This document shows positions 17,054 through 26,351 of a DNA stretch of 64,000 nt, piece after piece; the stretch's first letter is position 1; the number at the start of each line of letters is the position of its first letter. The stretch lies in assembly GCA_002698425.1 (NCBI GenBank), contig NZXU01000086.1, positions 1 to 64,000 on the forward strand. The letters are read 5' to 3'. The stretch is from Ahrensia sp. Its GTDB lineage: Bacteria; Pseudomonadota; Alphaproteobacteria; Rhizobiales; Rhizobiaceae. The notes below the pieces were generated by a model, which saw nothing but the letters and a program-made list of their open reading frames with translations, was not told the origin of the DNA and did no database searches. The translations under genes and the position numbers were made by a program.

Positions 17054-17947
17054 ATGGCGCGAGACGAACTGGCCGATCTGAGAGCGTTCATCGCGGTTGC
17101 CGAGGAGCGCAGCTTCACCAGGGCGGCAGCGAAGCTAGGGGTTTCCGCCTCGGCATTGAGCCACACGATCCGGGGACTGGAGGAACGGCTGGGCCTGCGC
17201 CTTCTGACACGGACGACGCGAAGCGTGTCGACCACCGAGGCGGGCGAAAGGCTGTTCCACGCGATCGTTCCGCATTTCGAGCAGATCCGCTCCGAAATCG
17301 ACGCCCTGAGCGAGTTGCGCGATACGCCCGCCGGAACGCTTCGCATCTCTTCGGGCATCCATGCCGCGGAGACCATCCTGCGGCCGCATCTGGCGAAGTT
17401 CCTGCCCGACTATCCGGATATCGATGTCGAGATTTCCATCGATGACGGCTTCGTCGATATCGTCGGGGAACGGTTCGATGCCGGCGTCCGGCTGGGAGAA
17501 TCCGTCAGCAAGGACATGATCGCGGTGCGGATCGGCCCTGACTGGCGGTTCCTTGTCGTCGCCACGCCCGGCTATCTGGTCCGGCGCTCGCCGCCGGAGC
17601 ATCCGGGCGAACTGACCAACCACCAATGCATCAATCTGCGTCTCGCCTCCGCCGGCGGTCTTTATGCCTGGGAGTTCGAGAAAGACGGGCGGGATCTCGA
17701 AGTCCGCGTCAGCGGCCAGTTGACCTGCAACTCCATCATGACCGTGCTGCACGCCGCCCTCGACGGACACGGTCTCGCCTTCGTGCCGGAGGATCTCGCG
17801 CGCCCCTATATCGAGGCCGGCCGCTTGCGCACGGTTCTGGAGGACTGGTGCCCGGCCATTCAGGGCTATCACCTCTATTATCCCAACCGGCGCCACGCCT
17901 CGCCCGCTTTCGCCCGCTTCGTCGAGACGCTGCGCTACCGGGCGTGA
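17054..17947 (+). CDS. LysR-family transcriptional regulator
   Basis: A 297-residue LysR regulator. The N-terminal winged helix has LAELGVSASALSHTIRGLEE-like recognition sequence (17130-17190), followed by TTRSVSTTEAGERL and a substrate-binding effector domain. It is transcribed away from the cupin/cyclophilin-like/SDR operon across a 106-base intergenic region that should hold its T-N11-A binding sites, so it most likely controls that operon. The effector is unknown. Confidence 0.92.
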   Translation: MARDELADLRAFIAVAEERSFTRAAAKLGVSASALSHTIRGLEERLGLRLLTRTTRSVSTTEAGERLFHAIVPHFEQIRSEIDALSELRDTPAGTLRISSGIHAAETILRPHLAKFLPDYPDIDVEISIDDGFVDIVGERFDAGVRLGESVSKDMIAVRIGPDWRFLVVATPGYLVRRSPPEHPGELTNHQCINLRLASAGGLYAWEFEKDGRDLEVRVSGQLTCNSIMTVLHAALDGHGLAFVPEDLARPYIEAGRLRTVLEDWCPAIQGYHLYYPNRRHASPAFARFVETLRYRA

Positions 17948-18032
17948 CGGCGGACAATGGAGGATCGCCCCCGTTAGGGCGCCCTTAACCATGACGCTTC
18001 ATGATCCGCCGCGTTGTCGGGGAGTACGGGTG

Positions 18033-18440
18033 ATGATGAAGTCCTATGCATTCTGGATCAATGGCGCGGTCGTCATGGGCGTCGCCGCCATGTTCGCCGT
18101 CGGTTACGGCGTCGCCGGCCCCGGCGTCGATCCGATGACCACCGCCTCCGTCGATCTCCGCAAGGCCGACCATTTCATGGTCGTCGATCATGCCCGCAAC
18201 CGGACCTGCATCGTCGCCCTGCACCGCGACGAGGGCTATGACGTCCACCGCGTCGAACCCGGCAATTGCGAAGACATGCCCCGCGTCGCCGCCGCCCGCA
18301 CCTGGCAGGACACGGAGCGCGACAAGGTCCGCATCACCGATCACACCGGCAAGGTGCTGATGCGCCTGGCATCCGACGACCGCTACGGCTGGAACGTCGT
18401 CGAGCCGTCGAACCTGGACCTCACCTTCGAGGCGTTCTGA
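18033..18440 (+). CDS. Secreted/membrane-anchored AprI/Inh-like small protein
   Basis: A 135-residue protein with one N-terminal hydrophobic segment (residues about 6-28, WINGAVVMGVAAMFAVGYGV), a signal or anchor. The rest shows the pattern of the AprI/Inh metalloprotease-inhibitor barrel: HFMVVDHARNRTCIVAL, a second cysteine in VEPGNCEDMP, a tryptophan in RTWQDTERD, then ITDHTGKVLMRL. The two cysteines would form the family disulphide. This fold assignment is by pattern and is tentative. The start at 18033 follows GGGGAG. Confidence 0.7.
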   Translation: MMKSYAFWINGAVVMGVAAMFAVGYGVAGPGVDPMTTASVDLRKADHFMVVDHARNRTCIVALHRDEGYDVHRVEPGNCEDMPRVAAARTWQDTERDKVRITDHTGKVLMRLASDDRYGWNVVEPSNLDLTFEAF

Positions 18441-18466
18441 GCTTCCGTCCGGGAAACATCTTCCCC

Positions 18467-18500
18467 GTTATACAGCAAAGATTATTTTTTGCTGTATAAC
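18467..18500. repeat. Perfect 13-bp inverted repeat between convergent genes
   Basis: GTTATACAGCAAA (18467-18479) and TTTGCTGTATAAC (18488-18500) are exact complements over an 8-base loop containing a T-run. The element lies between the convergent AprI-like and anti-sigma genes and could act as a bidirectional terminator, though its AT-rich arms also look like a protein-binding palindrome. Confidence 0.85.
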
Positions 18501-18502
18501 TC

Positions 18503-19276
18503 TCAATACTGCGCATACAGAATATGCGCGAGGCCGAGCAGCGTCTGGCGGCCGACCGCGCCGGACATGGCGTAGCCGAAGCCGTTATCGGCCCAGTAGA
18601 AGGTGGAGACGCCGTCCGTCTCGGAAAAGCGGAACGCCGTGCCTTCATGCCCTGAATTAACGCCGATCAGCACCGTCACCCGGTCGCCCGACCCGTTCTC
18701 ATACATCAGCATCGCACCGGGCTTTTCCGCGAACGGCACCAGCCGCCCGCCGACCAGGTCGAAACCCTTCGCCGTCAGGTCCGGGGCTTGCAGCGTCTTG
18801 CCGATGCGGTTGCCGAGCCAGCGGACCAGATGTTCCTCCTCGCTCGCCGCCACCTCGACAGGATGACGCCTTTCGCCGGCATAGATCAGGTAATTGGCCT
18901 TGGAGGCCTCCGGCAGCATCTGCGCGATCTGAACCGGTTCCTCCTTCTGCAACGCCGCCGTCAGAAACGAGCCCGCGCCGCCGCCGGCGAGGAAGAACAG
19001 CGCGAACCCGGCAGCGATCGCATAGCGTCCGCGCCATCTGCGCCCGCCCTTCGAAAGACCGGCAACCATCGCGCGGTCCTGCGCCCCCAGAACCGGTTCC
19101 GCGCCGAATGCCGCGCGGATCGCCTCGTTCTGCGCCCGCCAGGCCGCGACTTCGGCGGCCGCTTCGGGATGGTCGGCAAGAAACGCCTCCACCTCGGCGC
19201 GGCGCTCCGGCGTCAGCCGCCCGTCGACATAGGCGTGCAGCTCGTATTCACTGAAATGGTCCGGTGCCGTATTCAT
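18503..19276 (-). CDS. Anti-sigma factor (RsiW/ChrR-type transmembrane)
   Basis: A 257-residue anti-sigma factor. The N-terminal sigma-binding helices contain YVDGRLTPERRAEVEAFLAD, the common anti-sigma signature but without the zinc HxxxCxxC. One transmembrane helix follows at about residues 83-107 (YAIAAGFALFFLAGGGAGSF), and the rest is a periplasmic sensory domain. Its start overlaps the sigma gene stop by 4 bases (ATGA), the usual sigma/anti-sigma coupling. The inducing signal is unknown; the neighbouring COG4315-type secreted protein suggests an envelope or oxidative stress. Confidence 0.9.
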   Translation of the reverse strand: MNTAPDHFSEYELHAYVDGRLTPERRAEVEAFLADHPEAAAEVAAWRAQNEAIRAAFGAEPVLGAQDRAMVAGLSKGGRRWRGRYAIAAGFALFFLAGGGAGSFLTAALQKEEPVQIAQMLPEASKANYLIYAGERRHPVEVAASEEEHLVRWLGNRIGKTLQAPDLTAKGFDLVGGRLVPFAEKPGAMLMYENGSGDRVTVLIGVNSGHEGTAFRFSETDGVSTFYWADNGFGYAMSGAVGRQTLLGLAHILYAQY

Positions 19277-19776
19277 GTGTTTCTCCGGAATTCCACGATA
19301 TTATTGCCCTCCAGGATCGCCGCCAGCGTGCGCCGCGCGCGCGACAGCCGGCTCATCACCGTGCCCAGCGGTATCTCCAGCATCGCCGCCACCTCGCCAT
19401 AGGCGTAGCCCTCGACGACGACCAGCATCAGCACCGCCCGCTGGTCGGGGTGCAGCCGCTCGAGCGCCGCCGCGATCCTGTCGCGCGCCAGCGGGTCGCT
19501 TTCGGCATGCTCGGCCTCGACCCCGCCCGCCGCGTCGTAATCGACCATCGGCGGCGTCGCGACGGCCCGGCGCAGCCGGTTGCGGTTGAGATTGGTGAGG
19601 ATCGTCATCAGCCAGCCCTGCAAATTCTCGCCGCGCCAGGTCTCCCGCCGTGCGAAAGCCTTCTCCAGGCAGTCCTGCACCAGGTCGTCGGCGTCGGCAT
19701 GGCTCGCCGAAAGACTGCGCGCATAGCGTTTCAGCCGCGGCAGGATGGCGAGCATGTCCGTCTCGAAACGGCTCAT
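19273..19776 (-). CDS. ECF (extracytoplasmic function) sigma factor
   Basis: A 167-residue RpoE-type sigma factor with region 2 (ADDLVQDCLEKAFARRETWR) for -10 recognition and region 4 (YAYGEVAAMLEIPLGTVMSR) for -35 recognition. It is coupled to the anti-sigma gene by a 4-base overlap. Its ribosome site GGGAGG is inside a perfect 12-bp hairpin that ends at the start codon (19777-19813). It is preceded on the same strand by the COG4315-type gene, whose promoter at 20278-20306 has an ECF-like form, so the sigma factor may drive its own operon. Confidence 0.93.
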   Translation of the reverse strand: MSRFETDMLAILPRLKRYARSLSASHADADDLVQDCLEKAFARRETWRGENLQGWLMTILTNLNRNRLRRAVATPPMVDYDAAGGVEAEHAESDPLARDRIAAALERLHPDQRAVLMLVVVEGYAYGEVAAMLEIPLGTVMSRLSRARRTLAAILEGNNIVEFRRNT

Positions 19777-19813
19777 CGCGCGCCTCCCGTCGAGGGGATG
19801 AGGGAGGCGCGCG
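19777..19813 (-). promoter_or_regulatory. GC-rich hairpin enclosing the sigma-factor ribosome-binding site
   Basis: CGCGCGCCTCCC (19813-19802 on the minus strand) is an exact complement of GGGAGGCGCGCG (19788-19777) with a 13-base loop. The 3' arm carries the Shine-Dalgarno sequence and ends directly at the ATG. A second small hairpin GGGCG-TAAA-CGCCC (19816-19829) lies just upstream. The structure could repress translation of the sigma factor or terminate most readthrough from the gene before it. Confidence 0.7.
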
Positions 19814-19851
19814 GACGGGCGTTTACGCCCGCCTGTCGGCGTGTCAGAGGA

Positions 19852-20223
19852 TCAGGGACGCGCAAGGTCCCACACGCCGTTGACGCCGTCGCCGGTGATG
19901 TCGCCCTTCTTGGCGTCCTTGACCCAGAAATAGAGCGCCATGCCGTCCTTGGCCCACTGCTTCGAGCCGTCGGCGCGGGTGACGATGCTGTAGGCGCCCT
20001 CGGCGGTGTCGCCGTCCGCGGCGAAAAGCGGCGGCCAGTTGGCGGCGCAGCCGCCATTGCAGTTGGAGACGCCTTCCTTGTCATTCTTGAACGTATAGAG
20101 CGTCATGCCGTTCTCGCCAGCGAGCACGTCGCCCTTTGCGGTCGAGACGGTGGTCACGGGCGCGGCAAATGCGGCGCCAGCGAGAAGAAAGAAGGCCGTA
20201 GCGGCAGTGATGGCGGTTTTCAT
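19852..20223 (-). CDS. Secreted COG4315-type lipoprotein-repeat protein
   Basis: A 123-residue exported protein. The signal peptide is MKTAITAATAFFLLAGAAFA. The mature part carries the two-copy COG4315 repeat: GENGMTLYTFKNDKEGVSNC with the CNGGCAANWPPLF core, then GMALYFWVKDAKKGDITGDG. The function of this family is unknown; it is often placed next to ECF sigma/anti-sigma pairs in proteobacteria. AGGAG lies 8 bases before the start, and an ECF-like promoter lies upstream, making it a likely sigma target. Confidence 0.88.
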   Translation of the reverse strand: MKTAITAATAFFLLAGAAFAAPVTTVSTAKGDVLAGENGMTLYTFKNDKEGVSNCNGGCAANWPPLFAADGDTAEGAYSIVTRADGSKQWAKDGMALYFWVKDAKKGDITGDGVNGVWDLARP

Positions 20224-20277
20224 CGGATAACTCCTGATTGGTGTCTTTGCGAAACGAAACCGGCCGATTTCGATAGG

Positions 20278-20306
20278 TAAGACACCGCGGGAGCCGGGAT
20301 TATTCC
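20278..20306 (-). promoter_or_regulatory. Putative ECF-type promoter
   Basis: On the minus strand GGAATAA (20306-20300), a 16-base spacer and GTCTTA (20283-20278) form an ECF-like -35/-10 pair about 55 bases upstream of the COG4315-type gene. The GGAATAA/GTC form is common for autoregulated ECF sigma operons. It is probably recognised by the sigma factor encoded downstream. Confidence 0.6.
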
Positions 20307-20327
20307 CGCCCGGCGAAAAAATCTTTT

Positions 20328-21071
20328 TCAGCCCGCCGCATGCGCCCGCACCGCGTCGCCGAAAGCGCGGAAAAGCCGCCCCGACGTCTCGTCGGTCTTC
20401 GCCCAGTATTCGGGATGCCACTGCACGCCGACGGCGAAGCCCTTCGCGTCGATCACGGACACGGCCTCGACTGTCCCGTCATCGGCCGTCGCCTCGATCT
20501 GCAGCCGCGGCGAAAGCGTGCCGATCGCCTGCCGGTGCAGCGAATTGACCTCGACGCGCTCACTGCCGACGATCCCCGCCAGGCAGCTTCCCGGCTTCAC
20601 CGCGACGCCATGCGTCAGGCCGAAACGCACATCCTGGTCATCGCTCACCGGTGCCCGGTGGTCGGCGATGCCCTCCTGCGTCTGGATCTCATGCGCGATC
20701 GAGCCGCCAAGCGCGACATTCAGTTCCTGCACGCCCCGGCAGATCGCGAACAGCGGCACCCCGGCGTCGATTACCGCGCGGATCAGCGGCAGCGCCGTCG
20801 CGTCGCGCGCCTCGTCAAAGGGCTCGTGCTCCGGCGTCGCCTCCGTATCGTAGAGCCCGGGATGCACATTGGATTTCGAGCCGGACAGCAGCACCCCGTC
20901 GATGCGGCCGACCAGCGCGTCGTAATCGATCCGCTCGCCGAAGGCGGGCAGGATCATCGGCAGCACGCCGGCCACGCCCATCGCCGCTTCGAGATAGAAT
21001 TGCGGCGTCGCGTGCCAGCGGTAATTGTCGAAATCCCGGACATCGGCAACGACGGCGACGATTGGCTGCAT
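20328..21071 (-). CDS. Class I glutamine amidotransferase, PuuD-like gamma-glutamyl hydrolase
   Basis: A 247-residue stand-alone amidotransferase of the peptidase C26 type, resembling gamma-glutamyl-gamma-aminobutyrate hydrolase. The nucleophile is C111 (FAICRGVQELN), with H219 and E221 in VGVQWHPEYW. The 'SGSKSNVHP' segment is typical of PuuD relatives. The start at 21071 follows AGGAG. It is isolated from other polyamine genes, so its substrate is unproven. It is divergent from the TRAP binding-protein gene; the 273 bases between them hold AT-rich promoter-like sequence around 21190-21215. Confidence 0.87.
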   Translation of the reverse strand: MQPIVAVVADVRDFDNYRWHATPQFYLEAAMGVAGVLPMILPAFGERIDYDALVGRIDGVLLSGSKSNVHPGLYDTEATPEHEPFDEARDATALPLIRAVIDAGVPLFAICRGVQELNVALGGSIAHEIQTQEGIADHRAPVSDDQDVRFGLTHGVAVKPGSCLAGIVGSERVEVNSLHRQAIGTLSPRLQIEATADDGTVEAVSVIDAKGFAVGVQWHPEYWAKTDETSGRLFRAFGDAVRAHAAG

Positions 21072-21281
21072 GATCTGTGCTCCTGGCTGGACGGCTATAT
21101 GTATGCGAGAGGCGGCGGGATGCAACGCTCTTGTTTTGCCCTGATTTTGGGCATTTTCGTTCCGATCGGCGATCCTCACCCCAACTGGACAATAAAATTT
21201 ACCAATATCGTATTTTCACCACACCCCGGACGCTGGACAGGGGAAGGCAAAACTGTAAGGTACGCGCCGAGTTCGCCGTGA

Positions 21282-22451
<1,170 letters not shown>

Positions 22452-22477
22452 GCTTCCAGGCACAAGCAAACAGGAAA

Positions 22478-22508
22478 GCCCGGGATGGTCCGCCATCCCG
22501 GGCTTTTT
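22478..22508 (+). terminator. Rho-independent terminator of the TRAP receptor gene
   Basis: GCCCGGGATGG (22478-22488) and CCATCCCGGGC (22493-22503) form a perfect 11-bp stem with a TCCG tetraloop, followed by five T's. A classic intrinsic terminator 27 bases after the stop codon. Confidence 0.95.
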
Positions 22509-22580
22509 CTGTTCGGACACTTTGAACCGAATGACGGAAGCGCAGAAGGGCGCCGCTAGCAGCCCCTTCAGGCGTGAAGA

Positions 22581-23216
22581 TCAACGGGCCTCGGCGGCCT
22601 CTTTCGCCAGTGCCGTAATTCTGTCCCAGTCGCCGCTCGCCACCGCGTCTTTCGGCGCGACCCAGGAGCCGCCGACGCAGAGCACATTCGGCAGCGACAG
22701 GTAGTCCGGCGCGTTCTTCGCGGAAACCCCACCGGTCGGGCAGAATTTCACGCCCCCGAAGGGCGAGGACAGCGATTTGAGATAGGCCGCGCCGCCCGCC
22801 TGTTCGGCGGGGAAGAATTTCAGCAGCGAGTAGCCTTCTTCCAGCGCCGCCATGATCTCGCTCGACGTCACCGCGCCGGGCAGAAGCGGAACCGGGCTGC
22901 CATTGGCGGCCTCGACCAGTTCCGGCGTCAGGCCCGGGCTGACGATGAATTTCGATCCCGCCGCCACGGCCTCGTCGAACTGCGCCGCATTGAGGATCGT
23001 GCCGGCCCCGACCACCGCCTCGGGCACCTCGGCGGCCACCCGGCGGATCGAATCCAGCGCGGCGTCGGTGCGCAGCGTGATCTCGATCGCCGGCAGGCCG
23101 CCCGCCACCAGGGCCTTCGCCAGCGGCACGGCATCCTTCGCGTCGTCGAGCACGATCACCGGAATGACTTTCTGGCCGGTCATGATGGGCAGCAGCGCAT
23201 CGGTATTCTGCGGCAT
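22581..23216 (-). CDS. eda: 2-dehydro-3-deoxy-phosphogluconate (KDPG) aldolase
   Basis: A 211-residue class I aldolase of the Entner-Doudoroff pathway, splitting KDPG to pyruvate and glyceraldehyde-3-phosphate. The Schiff-base lysine is K133 (LLKFFPAE), with E45 and R49 in AIEITLRTDAA and the phosphate loop PTGGV. Length and motifs are standard, so the call is firm, though KDPGal aldolases look alike. It is not in an operon with edd or zwf. Upstream, GTTTAAATCGGTTTAA (23248-23263) is a repeated TTTAA element that may be an operator. Confidence 0.92.
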   Translation of the reverse strand: MPQNTDALLPIMTGQKVIPVIVLDDAKDAVPLAKALVAGGLPAIEITLRTDAALDSIRRVAAEVPEAVVGAGTILNAAQFDEAVAAGSKFIVSPGLTPELVEAANGSPVPLLPGAVTSSEIMAALEEGYSLLKFFPAEQAGGAAYLKSLSSPFGGVKFCPTGGVSAKNAPDYLSLPNVLCVGGSWVAPKDAVASGDWDRITALAKEAAEAR

Positions 23217-23259
23217 GAAACGATCCTCGCTGAGTGGTTTCAGGGTTGTTTAAATCGGT

Positions 23260-24195
23260 TTAAGCCTTCCGTCCAGCCCGGAGACGGGCCATGCGGACGG
23301 CAAGCGGCAGCATATGCCGGATCATGCCGAGCAGCCATGCAAAACCGCGCGGCGCGGACCGGCCGCCATGCGTTTTCGCCAAGGCATCGAAGGTCGCCGG
23401 CCCCGCGATGCCGTCGACGCCGAGACCATGATCGGACTGGAACCGCTCCACCGCCCTCGCCGTCGCCGGGCCGAACGCGCCGTCCTGCGCGATCGGATAG
23501 CCGGCCGCGGTCAGCGCCCGCTGCAGGTCCTTGACCGCTTCGCCCCGATCCCCGCGTCTGAGCATGTCGCCGGGCGCCGCCGGCGCGCCGCCGCGCTTGT
23601 GTTTCGCATAGGCCGCCGCGATACGGCTGTCATAGCGATGCACCTTGTAGCGCGGCCCGTTATAGGCCCGCGCAAACGCGGCCCAGTCATGCCTGCGGAT
23701 CGTCCCGATCAGCCTGTTCGTCACCAGGAAGCGCAGCATCAGCCGAATTTGCCCGGCAACGCCGGAGCGCGCCTCCGCAACGAGCTCTTCGACCGATCCG
23801 TAACCAAGCGCTTTCCAATGCGATCCCATCACCTGCCCGATTCCCCAGGAGACGGATTGCAGCGCCGCCGCCCGGTCGATCTCCATCGCGTCCTTCAGCA
23901 ACGCCCAGCGCGCCGCCTGCGACGCCGGGTTCACCGCGCCCATGGAGGGCGACGCGAGCCCTTTCGCACGCGCCCGCGCTCGCTTGCCGTCATCGACGAG
24001 CCGGTCGAAGTAATGGCCTTCGAATCGGATCAGTGGCTCGCGCTTTCCGCCGACAATAGCGAAAGCCCGCCCGCCCGATTCCACCTCCGCGATCGCCAGC
24101 AGCGCCGCCGGTTCAAGCCCTGCCTCCCGCGCCACCGCCTCGATCTCTTTTCTCACCTCGGCTGAAAACATCGCTTCGTCCCGCGTTGATTGCAT
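23260..24195 (-). CDS. N-acetylmuramidase with C-terminal peptidoglycan-binding domain
   Basis: A 311-residue endolysin-like enzyme. Residues about 15-190 form the N-acetylmuramidase (DUF3380) domain, including AIAEVESGGRAFAIVGGKRE with the catalytic glutamate, LIRFEGHYF, and QSVSWGIGQVMGSHWKALGY. Residues about 215-275 are a PG_binding_1 repeat (LRRGDRGEAVKDLQRALTAA). The C-terminus has a short hydrophobic/basic stretch. No signal peptide is visible, and no holin or other phage genes are near, so it is either a domesticated phage lysin or uses an unusual export route. The start may instead be 24171. Confidence 0.87.
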   Translation of the reverse strand: MQSTRDEAMFSAEVRKEIEAVAREAGLEPAALLAIAEVESGGRAFAIVGGKREPLIRFEGHYFDRLVDDGKRARARAKGLASPSMGAVNPASQAARWALLKDAMEIDRAAALQSVSWGIGQVMGSHWKALGYGSVEELVAEARSGVAGQIRLMLRFLVTNRLIGTIRRHDWAAFARAYNGPRYKVHRYDSRIAAAYAKHKRGGAPAAPGDMLRRGDRGEAVKDLQRALTAAGYPIAQDGAFGPATARAVERFQSDHGLGVDGIAGPATFDALAKTHGGRSAPRGFAWLLGMIRHMLPLAVRMARLRAGRKA

Positions 24196-24237
24196 CGCGG
24201 GAAAGGATGCGCGGCCCGGCCGCCCGGTGGATAAATT

Positions 24238-25221
24238 TCAGCCTCGCCCGTGCGGTTCGTCCCAGTCGATATCGCGTCCCAGCGCCGGCCCGATTGGCAC
24301 GATGCCGAGCGGATTGCGCTTCTCGCTCTTCGAGAAATAGCCCTGCTTGTAGATCGCGAAACGCACCGTCTCCGCCACGCCGGGCATCTGGTAGATCTCG
24401 CGGGCATAGGGCCAGAGATGCTCGTAATCCGAGATCCGCCGCAGATTGCAGCGGAAGGCGTAGTGATAGGCGACGTCGAACCGCGCCAGCGTCGGAAACA
24501 GTCTGAGATCCGCCTCTGTGAAACGGTCGCCGGCAAGGAAGCGCTGCCCGGCGAGATGCGCGTCGATGGCATCCAGCATCTCGAAGACCTCGTAGGCCGC
24601 CTCCTCATAGGCCTCCTGCGTCGAGGCGAAACCGGCCCGGTAGACGCCGTTGTTCACCGTGGCGTAAATGCGCTCGTTCCAGGCGTCTATCATCTCGCGC
24701 GCGGCCTTGGGATAGAGGTCCGGCGTCTCCGGCGTGATATCCTCGAAAGCCGTGTTCAGCATGCGCACGATATCCGCGGATTCGTTGGAAACCATGCATT
24801 TGCGCTGCTTGTCCCAGAGCACCGGCACGGTCACCCGGCCCGTATAGGGCGCGGGATCGGCGGCATAGACCTCGTGCAGCGCCGCGATGCCCATCAGCGG
24901 GTCGGAGAATTCTCCGGCCTCGTCATAGACCCAGCCCTGCTCCGTCCGGTTCGGCCGCGCCGCCGAGACCGTGATCAGCGCGTCCAGCGTCTTGAAGACA
25001 CGGGCCAGCAGGGAACGGTGCGCCCACGGGCAGTTCCAGGCGACATAGAGATGGTACCGGCCCGCCTCAGCCGCGAAGCCGCCCTCGCCGGTCGGCCCGG
25101 GCGCGCCGTCCGGCGTGATCCAGTTGCGCACCGTGCTCTTCTGGCGCTCCCATTCGCCCGAGGGCATCGTGCGGCTCACATCGTCCTCGACATGATAGAC
25201 GCCCTTCGCCATGTGGCCCAT
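24238..25221 (-). CDS. Glutathionyl-hydroquinone reductase (Xi-class GST)
   Basis: A 327-residue glutathione transferase that reduces glutathionyl-hydroquinones to free hydroquinones. The catalytic cysteine is C64 in the WNCPWAHR motif typical of the Xi class (PcpF/YqjG). The C-terminal helical domain contains RFLAGDRFTEADLRLFPTLA. The start at 25221 follows AGGAG at 7 bases. Quinone detoxification would fit an organism with several aromatic-degradation clusters in this same window. Confidence 0.92.
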   Translation of the reverse strand: MGHMAKGVYHVEDDVSRTMPSGEWERQKSTVRNWITPDGAPGPTGEGGFAAEAGRYHLYVAWNCPWAHRSLLARVFKTLDALITVSAARPNRTEQGWVYDEAGEFSDPLMGIAALHEVYAADPAPYTGRVTVPVLWDKQRKCMVSNESADIVRMLNTAFEDITPETPDLYPKAAREMIDAWNERIYATVNNGVYRAGFASTQEAYEEAAYEVFEMLDAIDAHLAGQRFLAGDRFTEADLRLFPTLARFDVAYHYAFRCNLRRISDYEHLWPYAREIYQMPGVAETVRFAIYKQGYFSKSEKRNPLGIVPIGPALGRDIDWDEPHGRG

Positions 25222-25380
25222 CTGTGTCTCCTGCGTTTCCTCTCGTCTCGACATAGCGGAGGCAGGCCTTTTGCACACCGGTTGGAGCCATCCGCAGACC
25301 GCTTTCGAAGAAAAATTTGTCCAACGCGGGCAAACCACCCGTAGCCTTGGACGGAGGCGTCAACGGACCGGAGCGCAGCG

Positions 25381-26103
25381 GTGGATTTCAACTGGCAGGG
25401 AGCGATCGAGCTGAACAGGAACGCATTGCTGCGCATCCTCGCGACGCTCTTTTCCATGGCCGGCATGGTGAAAGGCGCAATGCCCGAAACGCTGCCGCGC
25501 CACCGCCTCAACGCCATTCGCCGCATTCTCAAGACCACCGAATCCGCCCTGCGCCGACTGATCGTCATCGCCGCGCGCGACCTCGCCGACATTCCTTTTC
25601 CGGTCGGCGTCCGGGCCTATTTCCATGATCCGGAAAAAGCCGGCAGCCGTCGGCCCGGGCAGTCGCCAAAGGACGGCAGGAGCGTCGTTCCGGTGCCGCC
25701 CTTCCCGCTGAGCGATCCGCCCAGGACCTTCTCGCTCCAGCCTCGGCGTCGCCGCCCGAAAAGCTTTCCGCGCATTTCCTTTTTCGGACCGGACGCCGCC
25801 CCGCCAAGACCCGTCCCCGATGGCTGGTATCGCGAGCCTGACGACGCGCTCGATGCCGGCCCGATTTGCCGGAGGCTGCTTTCCGCCCGGCGCGCGCTTG
25901 ACGATCTCCAGCATGAGGCGGAACGCCTCGCCCGCCTTCAGCGCAGACGCGACCGCGCCGAAGCGGGCAAGCCCGTGCGCCGCTCGCCGCTCCGCACAGG
26001 CCGTCCACCCGGCCACCGTAAACGCGCGCGTCACGAGGCCGACGCCGTTCTCGCCGAACTGCACACACTGGTCGGCTGGGCCCTCTCCCCCGACACGTCC
26101 TGA
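25381..26103 (+). CDS. Conserved hypothetical protein (arginine-rich, GTG start)
   Basis: A 240-residue protein of a type I recall from rhizobial genomes without known function. A GTG start at 25381 begins VDFNWQGAIELNRNALLRIL. The first 70 residues form a hydrophobic/amphipathic helical region with LPRHRLNAIRRILKTTESAL and the LIVIAARDL helix. The centre is proline-rich and low-complexity, and the C-terminal third is highly basic with ICRRLLSARRALDDLQHEAE. The codon-position bias fits coding DNA. It is followed by a 248-base stretch with a palindromic repeat. Confidence 0.65.
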   Translation: MDFNWQGAIELNRNALLRILATLFSMAGMVKGAMPETLPRHRLNAIRRILKTTESALRRLIVIAARDLADIPFPVGVRAYFHDPEKAGSRRPGQSPKDGRSVVPVPPFPLSDPPRTFSLQPRRRRPKSFPRISFFGPDAAPPRPVPDGWYREPDDALDAGPICRRLLSARRALDDLQHEAERLARLQRRRDRAEAGKPVRRSPLRTGRPPGHRKRARHEADAVLAELHTLVGWALSPDTS

Positions 26104-26172
26104 GGTGGATTCACCAGTATCCGCATAGTGACCGGCTTCGAATCCGAAGCACCGGGCGTAACCGCTTGGCCG

Positions 26173-26219
26173 CCATTCTCCCCCCTTGCGGGGGAGATGT
26201 CCCGAAGGGACAGAGGGGG
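26173..26219. repeat. Palindromic intergenic repeat of rhizobial type
   Basis: Two adjacent hairpins: CTCCCCCC-TTG-CGGGGGAG (26178-26196) and TGTCCC-GAA-GGGACA (26198-26212). The string is of a form I recall as dispersed between genes in Rhizobiales. It lies in the 248-base gap before trhO. The rest of that gap shows no gene. Confidence 0.8.
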
Positions 26220-26351
26220 CCCGCGATGCCTGCCCTGCGCCATCGTTACTGCCCTTCATCGCTCCAATCGACACATCACTGTCGATTGACCAGCTTCGCC
26301 CGATGCTCCTCACCTCTTGCCTCCGTCCCGCAACGGCAGTAACCGGAAGCC

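Noticed and set aside
20328..21071. Polyamine (puu) operon with the truncated ornithine decarboxylase
   Set aside because: The PuuD-like gene is 20 kb from the decarboxylase with no puuABC nearby; no operon can be claimed.
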